The translations under genes and the position numbers were made by a program. DNA of 46,042 nt from Candidatus Hydrogenedentota bacterium (GTDB lineage: Bacteria; UBA8481; J006). Every line of letters begins with the position of its first letter. Within the stretch, counting starts at the first letter, position 1. The stretch spans positions 1 to 46,042 of the forward strand of contig RFFU01000106.1 of assembly GCA_003697085.1 (NCBI GenBank), in the 5' to 3' direction. Positions 1-7,522 of this stretch are shown here, piece after piece. The notes beneath the pieces are model-generated. The model saw only the letters and a program-made list of their open reading frames with translations, searched no databases and was not told the DNA's origin.

Positions 1-1696
1 CCAGCGCGCGCTCCACCTCTTCCTTCTCCGCGGCGCGTCCGGCGATTTCTTCGGCTACTGCAGTCTTCTCCTTCGATAGTGCCTCACGTTCCTGCCGAAG
101 CCGCGCCAGCGTTTCCTCTTCCTCAACGCGCGCTCGATGGGTCTCTTCGAGACGGGCCGCCAGAGAATCAATTTCCGAGCGCCGTTCCTCCAGGACCCCC
201 TTCGTCTCGTCGATTCCCCGGCAGAGATCATCCAGTTCGGACTCGCGACGCAATACCTCCGCGTGAATCTCGGTGCGGCGGGTTTCCAGCGCGGCGAGTT
301 CTTCTTCCAGGGCCGCCGTCTTCTTCTCCAACGAGGCTACCGCCTCCTCAGCGGCGGTGCGACGCTGCTCCACTTCGCGTTCCGCCGCTGCGATCTTTTC
401 CGCCAATTCCTTCTCCAGAGTTTCACGGCGCGAAAGCAATTCTTGACAAGCGGAGGTCGTCTCGTCCCGCTCACGCCGTAGCTCCGCCAACTCCTCCTCC
501 AGCTCTCGGCGGCGGGCCGCAACCTCGGCTTCCCATTCCTCCCTCTTGCGCGCCGTCTCCTCTTCCCAACGCGCCCGCTCCTCCGCCATCCGGTTCCGTT
601 CGCCCTCCCACTCCTGGTACCGTCGCGCGCTCTCTTGCTCGATCTCTTCGAGCCGCCGCGTCGTACGATCGATCTCGCCTTGTAATTCCTCCCGCCGCAA
701 GGCCAGGCTTGCGATCTCTTCCTGGACACGCTGCGTCTCCGCGCGCCGGGCGGCGAGGTCGGATTCGAGTTTCCGCCCCTCCTCCCGCAATTCCTCCAAT
801 CGCTTCAATTCGCTTTGCAACTCGTCGCGCCGCGCCGAGAGAGTCTGGACCTGCGCCTCCAACTTCCCCTTCTCGACCGCCAGCGCCACCAAATCCTCGC
901 TCGACACAGCCGGCGTCTCCATCACGACGGGGACCTCGGCCCTCTCTTTCGAGCCCGTCTTTTCCACCGTCGGAGGAGCAGGTTCGGGTTGTGTTTTCTC
1001 GACCGGCTCCGGTTCCCCCGGCCTCGCCGGAACCGCCTCGGCCACCGCTGATTCTTCCGGCTCCTCAGGAATCTCGTGCCCGCAGAGGCTGCACCGCCGC
1101 GCACCCGCAAGCATATTCGCTCCACATTTCGGGCAGGTCGCCAAATCCGGCTCGTGAAAGAGAACCGTTTGTCGGTCGGAGAGAAGCATCCCGCAGAGGT
1201 AACATCGGTCCGCGCCGGGAGAGACCTTTGCTTTGCAGTTCGGGCAACGAAATTCCGATTCTCCGCCTTTCTTCTCCTCTTCCAACTTCTTCTTGTGCTC
1301 CCCGACGCCGTGAAGCGACCCGAAGGCTCCGGCCAGATGCTCGCGTTGAAGAGCGACGGCGGATCGAATCGCCTGACTCCGCGTCGCGTAAGCGATGAAC
1401 TCGCGAGCGGCTCCCATCACTTGAAGTTTTCTGTCGATGACCTTCTCGTCGTCCGAAGCAACCAGGACGACGTGCCCTTCCCTCCGCTTCGCCTTCCGCG
1501 CCACGCGCACCAATAATTCTCCGCCATCCGGTGTGAGCTGCTCGGTCTCCGTCAAATCGAGCACAAGGAATATCTCGCCGGTCTTGAGAAGATGCTCGAG
1601 CCGCGTCGAGAGAACGGGATAGTCATGATTCTCCATTCTCCCTTTCAATGTTAGAACGGGTATCCCCTCGGTCTCCTCCAACTGGATGTCAAGCAT
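1..1696 (-). CDS. STAS domain - zinc ribbon - coiled-coil protein (3' end outside window)
   Basis: The frame is open from an ATG at 1696 to the window edge, at least 565 codons, so the C-terminus is missing. Residues 1-110 look like a STAS (anti-sigma-factor-antagonist-type) domain: beta-alpha pattern with VLDLTETEQLTPDGGELLV near 45-63. Two four-cysteine zinc ribbons follow: C151/C154/C165/C168 and C188/C191/C202/C205. A Pro/Glu-rich linker (about 210-265) leads into a heptad-rich Glu/Arg/Leu coiled coil from about 270 to the window edge. The start is supported by GAGGA about 11 bases upstream. It lies last in view in a minus-strand run, 66 bases after a cyclic-nucleotide-binding protein. 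STAS domains usually work by partner binding or serine phosphorylation; the zinc and coiled-coil parts suggest a scaffold. Function unknown. Confidence 0.85.
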   Translation of the reverse strand, partial: MLDIQLEETEGIPVLTLKGRMENHDYPVLSTRLEHLLKTGEIFLVLDLTETEQLTPDGGELLVRVARKAKRREGHVVLVASDDEKVIDRKLQVMGAAREFIAYATRSQAIRSAVALQREHLAGAFGSLHGVGEHKKKLEEEKKGGESEFRCPNCKAKVSPGADRCYLCGMLLSDRQTVLFHEPDLATCPKCGANMLAGARRCSLCGHEIPEEPEESAVAEAVPARPGEPEPVEKTQPEPAPPTVEKTGSKERAEVPVVMETPAVSSEDLVALAVEKGKLEAQVQTLSARRDELQSELKRLEELREEGRKLESDLAARRAETQRVQEEIASLALRREELQGEIDRTTRRLEEIEQESARRYQEWEGERNRMAEERARWEEETARKREEWEAEVAARRRELEEELAELRRERDETTSACQELLSRRETLEKELAEKIAAAEREVEQRRTAAEEAVASLEKKTAALEEELAALETRRTEIHAEVLRRESELDDLCRGIDETKGVLEERRSEIDSLAARLEETHRARVEEEETLARLRQEREALSKEKTAVAEEIAGRAAEKEEVERAL

Positions 1697-1762
1697 CGCG
1701 ACACCATTCCTCGTCTCGGAAAAGAGATGCGGCCGCCACCGCCCAGCCGCCCGAAACCCGCA

Positions 1763-2203
1763 TCATGTCAGCCAGAAATAGATGACTTCGAGACGATCGA
1801 TCGTGCGGCGCAGGCGTTGCGTGACGATTCCCAGGATCCCCTCGAGAAGTTCGTAAGCGACATCGAGCCGGGAGGAGCGGAGTTTCTCGAAGGAGCGCCG
1901 GGTCAGGCGCAACACCCGTGCCTCTTCGATGCATCGCGCCGTCGCCGTTCGCGGTCCCCCCGAGAAAAGCGCCACTTCCCCGACTATCTCCCCCGCCCCT
2001 AGAACAGCCAGCTCCTTCTCCTTCGAGCGAACCTGTCGGCTGACGCGGATCGTCCCGCCGAGAATAAGGTAGGCGTCGTCCGCTTCCATTTCGCCTTCAC
2101 GAAAAAGAACCTTCTCGGCGGCATACTCTCGTAACTCCCCAAAAGCATTGAAGACGTCTTCGTGCTTCCGATAAACCTCACATAAATCGACCGCTTCCCC
2201 CAT
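1763..2203 (-). CDS. Stand-alone cyclic nucleotide-binding domain protein
   Basis: 146 residues, essentially one cNMP-binding (Crp-type) beta-roll. The phosphate-binding cassette is clear: GEIVGEVALFSGGPRTATAR around residues 72-91, with the Glu and Arg that contact the cyclic nucleotide. A C-terminal helix (about 100-140, rich in Leu/Arg/Glu) follows but there is no helix-turn-helix, so it is not a transcription factor. The ATG directly abuts the TGA of the ridA-like gene, and its Shine-Dalgarno (AGGAGG) lies inside that gene, so the two are translationally coupled. Such single-domain proteins typically act as regulatory subunits; the STAS/zinc/coiled-coil protein encoded next is the obvious candidate partner (inference). 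Confidence 0.88.
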   Translation of the reverse strand: MGEAVDLCEVYRKHEDVFNAFGELREYAAEKVLFREGEMEADDAYLILGGTIRVSRQVRSKEKELAVLGAGEIVGEVALFSGGPRTATARCIEEARVLRLTRRSFEKLRSSRLDVAYELLEGILGIVTQRLRRTIDRLEVIYFWLT

Positions 2204-2599
2204 TCAGCCTCCCTCCTCCTTCAATGCGGCGACGGCTTCCACCTCGATTCGTACCCCCTTCGGCAAGGCGGCGGCCTGAAGACATGAGCGCGCCGGCGGC
2301 GGAACGGAACCAAGCCATTCCTCGTAAAGCCGATTCACGACGCCAAAATCCGAAAGGTCCGAAAGAAAGATGGTGACCTTGAGAAGATTCGAGCGGTGAG
2401 AGCCGCCGGCCTCCAGAACGGCATCCAGATTGCGAAACACCTGCCGCGCTTGTTCCTCGATCCCCGGCCCCGCAATTTCACCCGTTTCGGGATCAAGAGG
2501 AATCTGGCCGGAAGTGAAGAGAAGTTTCCCAAAGGTGACCGCCTGGGAATAGGGGCCGATCGCCGCCGGAGCCGCCTCACTCTCCACAATACGCCGCAT
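2204..2599 (-). CDS. ridA: RidA/YjgF/UK114 family enamine/imine deaminase
   Basis: 131 residues, normal length for the family. Recognisable motifs are IGPYSQAVTFGKLLFTSGQI near the N-terminus, the substrate-binding Arg in PPARSCLQAAALPKGVRIEVEA near the C-terminus, and the final Glu of VEAVAAL. RidA proteins hydrolyse reactive enamine/imine intermediates produced by PLP enzymes; RutC, a relative, acts in pyrimidine catabolism. Here it lies 47 bases downstream of a PLP-dependent class III aminotransferase and an NCS1 permease, so a role in cleaning up 3-aminoacrylate-like or enamine products of nucleobase breakdown is plausible. Cytosolic, normally a homotrimer. Confidence 0.93.
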   Translation of the reverse strand: MRRIVESEAAPAAIGPYSQAVTFGKLLFTSGQIPLDPETGEIAGPGIEEQARQVFRNLDAVLEAGGSHRSNLLKVTIFLSDLSDFGVVNRLYEEWLGSVPPPARSCLQAAALPKGVRIEVEAVAALKEEGG

Positions 2600-2646
2600 C
2601 AGTCGCTCACCACCTCGCCCTCTCCTTTCCCTCCGGAAATTCGTCT

Positions 2647-3990
2647 CTACAGCCGCAACTCCTTCCGCGCCTTCTTGATGGCACCGTCCATCACATCCAC
2701 GATCTCATCCGCATCCTTCTTCGTCACGCATAACGGAGGTTTCACGCGGATCGTGTTCCCCGCCATACCGCCCTTGCCCAAAAGAACTCCCGCGTTCTTC
2801 GCATGTTCCATGATCGAAAGAACCAGTTCCGGAGCAGGGGCCTTGGAACGCGGGTCCTTGACGAACTCCACCCCCAGCATCAACCCCTTCCCGCGCACGT
2901 CGCCGATGACCTTCGCGTGGCGTTTCTGAAGCTCCCTCAACCCGCGAATGAGATGGTTGCCGACGATCCGCGCATTCCGATCGTAGCGGTATTTCCGTAT
3001 CACATCGATCACCGCTTCCCCTTGCGCCATCGAGACCGGATTCCCTCCGTAGGTATTGAAATGGACCTTCCCGCGCATCGACTCCGCAATCTCCCGCGTC
3101 GTGATGATCCCGCCCAACGGAACACCGTTGCCGATCCCCTTCGCCATCGTGATGATGTCCGGCTTCACACCCCAATGCTCGATGCCGAAGAATTTGTCCC
3201 CCGTCCTCCCGAACCCCGTCTGCACCTCGTCACTGATGAACACACCACCGTATTTCTTCACCACATCGTAAATCCGCGGGAAATAATCCGGAGGCGGAGT
3301 GATGACGCCGCCGAAGCCTTGAATCGGTTCGGCGATAAAGGCCGCGAGTTTTCCGCAGGTCGAGTACTTGATGATCTTCTCGACCTCCTCCGCCGCCCAC
3401 TTCCCCAGATTCCGCGGCGAAACACCGACAGGACACCGATAGGTGTAACCGGCCGGTGCATGATGAACGCCGAAGACGTACGGGAGCGAGTGCCGCCACA
3501 GGCTCTGCCCCGTCAATGTCATCGCCATCAACGTCCGGCCGTGAAAAGAATGCCGGACCGCGATGAATTCATGCGTTCCGGTGTAATTCTTCGCCAAAAG
3601 CGCCGCCAACTCGTTCGCCTCACACCCCGAGTTCGTGAAGAAAGATACCTTGAGGTTCGGATTCGCCTTCCGGGCCGATTCCGCCATCTTCTTCGCGTAC
3701 CGCACGATCGTCGGGTGAAAGTAGAGCGTCGTCATATGCTGGAGCGTCTTCAATTGCTCCACCGTTCGCTCGATGACCTCCGGATGACAATGGCCCACCG
3801 AGATCGTCACGACGGCGGAAAAGGCATCGATGTACCGCCGCCCCCGGTCATCGTAAACATATTGCATCTCTCCGCGAACGATGTTCACCGGCTTCTTGTA
3901 ATAGGTCATCGTCGAAGGAAGGAGATACTCTTCCCGCATCTTCCGAATCTGATCCACGGTCAACGGCTTCCCCTGAGTTCTTTTTGCCAT
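2647..3990 (-). CDS. Class III aminotransferase, AGXT2-like (beta-alanine / 3-aminoisobutyrate type)
   Basis: 447 residues from the ATG at 3990 (an in-frame GTG precedes it directly). PLP fold type I: the Asp that pairs with the pyridine nitrogen is in FISDEVQTGFGRTG (D254) and the Schiff-base lysine in TMAKGIGNGVPLGG (K284). The combination GIEHWGVKPDIITMAKGIGNG closely follows mammalian-type AGXT2, which transaminates D-3-aminoisobutyrate and beta-alanine with pyruvate or glyoxylate, and differs from ornithine or GABA transaminases. It sits between an NCS1 permease and RidA and downstream of a beta-ureidopropionase-like amidase, so the likely job is converting beta-alanine or 3-aminoisobutyrate to the semialdehyde. 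The exact amino donor and acceptor cannot be read from sequence. Confidence 0.88.
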   Translation of the reverse strand: MAKRTQGKPLTVDQIRKMREEYLLPSTMTYYKKPVNIVRGEMQYVYDDRGRRYIDAFSAVVTISVGHCHPEVIERTVEQLKTLQHMTTLYFHPTIVRYAKKMAESARKANPNLKVSFFTNSGCEANELAALLAKNYTGTHEFIAVRHSFHGRTLMAMTLTGQSLWRHSLPYVFGVHHAPAGYTYRCPVGVSPRNLGKWAAEEVEKIIKYSTCGKLAAFIAEPIQGFGGVITPPPDYFPRIYDVVKKYGGVFISDEVQTGFGRTGDKFFGIEHWGVKPDIITMAKGIGNGVPLGGIITTREIAESMRGKVHFNTYGGNPVSMAQGEAVIDVIRKYRYDRNARIVGNHLIRGLRELQKRHAKVIGDVRGKGLMLGVEFVKDPRSKAPAPELVLSIMEHAKNAGVLLGKGGMAGNTIRVKPPLCVTKKDADEIVDVMDGAIKKARKELRL

Positions 3991-4192
3991 CACAATCCCT
4001 GCCTTTCTCTCCCCTGTCTTCCTTTTTTCCGCTCCGGCTCCAGTTTAGCGGAGCCGTCCGAATTCCAAAAGTTTTTTCTCCGCAACAAAGATTCCCCCCG
4101 TGAAATCCCTCCGCCCGGTTCCTCCAACGCCTCCCGGCCGCCGTCTTCCGTCCGCCGCCGTTTCCATGCGCGGCCCTTCGCCCTCCCCTCCC

Positions 4193-6046
4193 TTACGTAC
4201 TCGTCGGCGTCAACTCCCGTGTGCTCGTATCCACCCCCGCCATCCGCGCCATCAGACTGTAGGAAATCAATGCGATGAAGAAACTGACGAACCAGGCGTA
4301 GGTGTAGATCTGATTGAATATCTCCGGGATACTCTTCTTGTCGATCAGATCGACCTGGGCCAAGAATCCGGGAACGTTCGGAATCACCCCCAGAAGAAAA
4401 GCGATGATACCGCACCAGTTGAACCCGCGATACTTGCCCTCCGGACGGTAGAGTTCCAAAAGGTCTATGCGCGTCTTCCGCAAAAGATAATAGTCGGCGA
4501 TCATCACGCCCGCGATTCCGCCCAAAAGAGCCGAGTACCCGATCAGCCACGTGAAGATATAGGACCCCGCCGTGGCAAGAAGTTTCCACGGCATCATCAC
4601 AATACCGATGATTCCCGTAATGTACCCCCCCATCTTGAATGTGATCTTCTGGGGCCAGAGGTTCGAGAAGCCGACCGCCGGAGCAACGACATTGGCTGCG
4701 ATGTTCGTCGAGATCGTCGCGAGTGCCAATCCGAACATCGAAACGAGTAGGATGACGGGACTCTTGAACCGGGCCAACAACTGAACCGGATCCCACGGAG
4801 CCTGAGCCGCGACGAGAATGTCCGGGAAGACGATCAAGGAAGCACAGGTCGCCAGAATCCCGACGAACGCATATCCCGTCATCGTCGTGGGTAATCCCAG
4901 CGCCTGACCGATGAACTGGTCCTTCTGACTCCGGGCGTATCGCGTAAAGTCGGGAATGTTGAGAGAAAGGGTGGCCCAGTATCCCACCATGGCCGTCAAG
5001 AGGGGCAAGAAGACGGTCAGCCACCAGTTTCCCAGCGGAGCGGATGCCGGCGTGACCTTCGCAGTGAGCACCGTGGTGTCGCTTCCCCGCCGCAACTCCA
5101 CCGCGACGTATTTCACCCCCGCGTTCCCCGGCAACACGACTTCGTTCGTCGGGTCCGTCTCCTTCGCCATCGAGAGGATTCTCTTCGCACCCGCCTCGTC
5201 TTCTCCGAGGGCAACCTTCATCTTCTCCGTGCGGTACTTTCCGCTGCGATCCTTGAGCAGATCGAGTTTCAACCGAAGGTCTCCCGATGGTTCGCTCAAC
5301 GCGACCACCGCCGGATGCGTAAAGTGATTCGATTCCTCCAAAACCTCGATCAATCCCCCCCCGGATCGGTAAGCCCAGACCCCCAACGCGATTCCGATCA
5401 CGATCAGGATCGGAGCGGCCCACGCCTCGACCTTCTTGATCGAGTCCACTCCCGCCCAAACGATGATCATATGAAGCGCCCAGAAGGACAGGAAGGATAA
5501 GAACTGCCCGAGATTGATCCCGATCAGATTTTTACAGACACCACCTCCCAATGTCTCGATCCCCGGCCAGGCGACCTTGACCATCACATAGAGCGCAAAA
5601 CCCCCGATCCACGTCTGGATCCCGAACCATCCGCAGGCGACGAGGGAGCGCAAGATCGCCGGAATATGGGCTCCCGAGATACCAAACGACGTGCGGATCA
5701 GAACCGGAAAGGGAATGCCGTACTTCGTTCCGGCGTGAGCGTTGAGGACCATCGGAATGAGCACGATCGCGTTTCCGAAGAGGATCGTCGCGATCGCCTG
5801 CTTGTAACTCATCCCGCTCGACATCAGCCCCGCCGCCAACATATACGTCGGAATGCAGACGCTCATCCCCACCCAAAGACAGGCGATGTGCCACCAGTCC
5901 CAACTGCGCTCTCTTACGGGAACCGGTACGATATCCTCGTTCGCTACCGGGGAATCCGAAACATCGATCGAGAGCTCGTGCAAGCCCCCGATGCTGCGCT
6001 GGACGTTCTCCGCCTCCTCAAACGATACCCGCCTGCCGTTCGCCAT
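4193..6046 (-). CDS. NCS1 family nucleobase/hydantoin:cation symporter with an inserted soluble domain
   Basis: 617 residues from an ATG at 6046 (MANGRRVS) that has GAGGAGGG 10-11 bases upstream; a longer TTG start at 6097 has weaker support. NCS1 hallmarks: RSWDWWHIACLWVGM at the first membrane segment, GIPFPVLIRTSFG, and SLNIPDFTRYARSQKDQ. About 12 membrane segments. Known NCS1 carriers (uracil, allantoin, hydantoin, cytosine) are about 480-520 residues; this one is longer because a hydrophilic stretch of about 100 residues (roughly residues 233-335, bases 5042-5350) splits the protein before the NWWLTVFLPLLTAMVGYWATL segment. It is part of the same minus-strand run as the amidase (102 bases upstream) and the aminotransferase. 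Substrate is most likely a pyrimidine, dihydropyrimidine or hydantoin. Confidence 0.93.
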   Translation of the reverse strand: MANGRRVSFEEAENVQRSIGGLHELSIDVSDSPVANEDIVPVPVRERSWDWWHIACLWVGMSVCIPTYMLAAGLMSSGMSYKQAIATILFGNAIVLIPMVLNAHAGTKYGIPFPVLIRTSFGISGAHIPAILRSLVACGWFGIQTWIGGFALYVMVKVAWPGIETLGGGVCKNLIGINLGQFLSFLSFWALHMIIVWAGVDSIKKVEAWAAPILIVIGIALGVWAYRSGGGLIEVLEESNHFTHPAVVALSEPSGDLRLKLDLLKDRSGKYRTEKMKVALGEDEAGAKRILSMAKETDPTNEVVLPGNAGVKYVAVELRRGSDTTVLTAKVTPASAPLGNWWLTVFLPLLTAMVGYWATLSLNIPDFTRYARSQKDQFIGQALGLPTTMTGYAFVGILATCASLIVFPDILVAAQAPWDPVQLLARFKSPVILLVSMFGLALATISTNIAANVVAPAVGFSNLWPQKITFKMGGYITGIIGIVMMPWKLLATAGSYIFTWLIGYSALLGGIAGVMIADYYLLRKTRIDLLELYRPEGKYRGFNWCGIIAFLLGVIPNVPGFLAQVDLIDKKSIPEIFNQIYTYAWFVSFFIALISYSLMARMAGVDTSTRELTPTST

Positions 6047-6148
6047 CGAAACGTTACCCTCCTCTTCTCTCTCCCTTTCGCGATCCGTTTCCGTCAACCG
6101 GAAAACGCCCCGCGCCGCTCGACAGGCCTCCCGCTTCGCTGGACAGCG

Positions 6149-7054
6149 CTAGGGAAGAAGCCTCACGAGGTCACCGTAGGTCTCGGGACGCCGATCCCGG
6201 AAGAACTGCCATACGTTGCGAACCTCGAGGATTTGATCGAGGTCGAGGTCGGCCACGACAACTTCGTCTTTGTCCCGCGAACCTTCCGCGAGAATCTGGC
6301 CGCGCGGATCGCAGAAATACGACTGGCCGTAAAATTCGCCGATGTTCCACGGCTCTTCGTAACCGACCCGGTTGATCGCACCGACGAAATACTGGTTCGC
6401 CACCGCGTGCGCCGGTTGCTCCAACTTCCAAAGATATTCCGATAGGCCGGCGACCGTCGCCGACGGGTTGAAGACGATCTCCGCTCCGTGAAGCCCCAAG
6501 ATCCGAGCCCCGTCCGGAAAGTGTCGGTCGTAACAGATGTAAACGCCGATCTTCCCCGCCGCCGTCTCGAAGACCGGATATCCGAGATTGCCCGGCTTGA
6601 AATAGAACTTCTCCCAAAATCCAGGATGGCAGTGCGGAATATGAATCTTGCGGAACTTCCCGAGAAAGGTTCCGTCCGCATCGATTACCGCCGCCGTGTT
6701 GTAATAGACCCCCGTAAATGTGTGCTCGTAGATCGGTAAGACGACGACCATCTGTTTTTCGCGCGCGAAATCACAGAATTGTGCCGTCGTCGGATATTTC
6801 TTCGGATCGGGATTCGCCGTCTTTTCGTCCGGCATCGGCTCCGCTGACTCGTACCACTTGATGTTTTGCTCGGCACAGAAATACGGACCGTAAAAGATCT
6901 CCTGCAGGCAAAGGACCCGCGCCCCTTTCTCGGCTGCTTCCTCCGCCAGCTCCAGATGCCGCGCGATCATATTCTTCTTGATCTCCGCAACGGGTGAGTC
7001 GGTGGGCGTGTTGTTGGCGCACTGGATCAACGCACCGCGAACGATTCGAGCCAT
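6149..7054 (-). CDS. Nitrilase-superfamily carbon-nitrogen hydrolase (beta-ureidopropionase / N-carbamoylputrescine amidase type)
   Basis: 301 residues from an ATG with GGAGAGAGGAG just upstream. The Glu-Lys-Cys catalytic set is visible: E52 in LCLQEIFYGPYFC, K136 in GKFRKIHIP and C174 in GVYICYDRHFP, with a further conserved Glu in IYEHTF. The branch is that of N-carbamoyl amidases, which release CO2 and ammonia from N-carbamoyl-beta-alanine, N-carbamoylputrescine or N-carbamoyl amino acids. Its place at the head of an operon with an NCS1 permease and a beta-alanine-type aminotransferase argues for N-carbamoyl-beta-alanine (reductive pyrimidine pathway). Dihydropyrimidinase and dihydropyrimidine dehydrogenase are absent from the window. 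Cytosolic. Confidence 0.92.
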   Translation of the reverse strand: MARIVRGALIQCANNTPTDSPVAEIKKNMIARHLELAEEAAEKGARVLCLQEIFYGPYFCAEQNIKWYESAEPMPDEKTANPDPKKYPTTAQFCDFAREKQMVVVLPIYEHTFTGVYYNTAAVIDADGTFLGKFRKIHIPHCHPGFWEKFYFKPGNLGYPVFETAAGKIGVYICYDRHFPDGARILGLHGAEIVFNPSATVAGLSEYLWKLEQPAHAVANQYFVGAINRVGYEEPWNIGEFYGQSYFCDPRGQILAEGSRDKDEVVVADLDLDQILEVRNVWQFFRDRRPETYGDLVRLLP

Positions 7055-7145
7055 ATCTCCTCTCTCCTTCCCTTCCCGAAAATAGCCGCCGTCCCGAGTC
7101 TCGTCCTCCTCTCCACGCCCCCCCAATGCTCCAGAACGGCCTTTC

Positions 7146-7174
7146 ACTATAACCGCACCGCGAAAGTGCGACAA
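7146..7174 (-). promoter_or_regulatory. Putative sigma70 promoter of the nitrilase operon
   Basis: On the minus strand, TTGTCG (7169-7174), a 17-base spacer and TATAGT (7146-7151), about 90 bases before the start at 7054. The rest of the 468-base divergent gap (7055-7522) holds a purine-rich tract (about 7264-7298), one copy of a GC-rich repeat (7344-7370) and no gene I can support. Confidence 0.5.
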
Positions 7175-7343
7175 GGAAAACTTCCGATTCCTTTGGAAAC
7201 GCACGGGTCCTCGTTGGGCTACTGGGACTGGAAGGAAACAGGTCAAAAGAAAGAACATGGACAAGGAGGGAAAGAGAAAAATAGAAGAAGAGAAAAGGTG
7301 CGTGACAGATTATGCATGGAGCAAATCTCCGTAGGTAAGACCT

Positions 7344-7370
7344 CCCGGGGAGCGCAGGCATCTCGCCGGC
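7344..7370 (-). repeat. Dispersed GC-rich repeat, copy 1 (AGRMPALPG type)
   Basis: Read on the minus strand the segment contains GATGCCTGCGCTCCCCGGG. It matches the copy at 8841-8870 in inverted orientation. When translated in one frame both give the peptide AGEMPALPG / AGRMPAVPG, a well-known kind of spurious product of intergenic repeats in environmental bacterial genomes. Copy 1 has lost part of the left hairpin arm. Confidence 0.6.
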
Positions 7371-7522
7371 ATCCTCGCACGTCTCACGGTGGGGTAGCCA
7401 AGTATCGAGGCGCGGGGCGACCAAAGGACACGTGGGTTTCTCCGGTGAAAGGCGCCCATTTTTCGTTGGACACAAAGAAAATCCTCTGGCCGATTTCTTC
7501 CCCTTCCTCTATCCTCCCTTCG

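Noticed and set aside
79-1398. 439-codon plus-strand frame opposite the STAS/coiled-coil gene
   Set aside because: Pro/Arg/Ser-rich translation typical of the antisense of Glu/Arg codons in a coiled coil; no motif.
3990-5459. 489-codon minus-strand frame overlapping the NCS1 permease in another frame
   Set aside because: Gly/Arg-rich without membrane segments or motifs; the permease frame is unmistakable.
7380-7450. tRNA-like look (TAGCCAAGT...GAGGCG resembles a D-arm)
   Set aside because: No acceptor stem, no anticodon arm that pairs and no T-loop; part of the repeat-bearing intergenic region.
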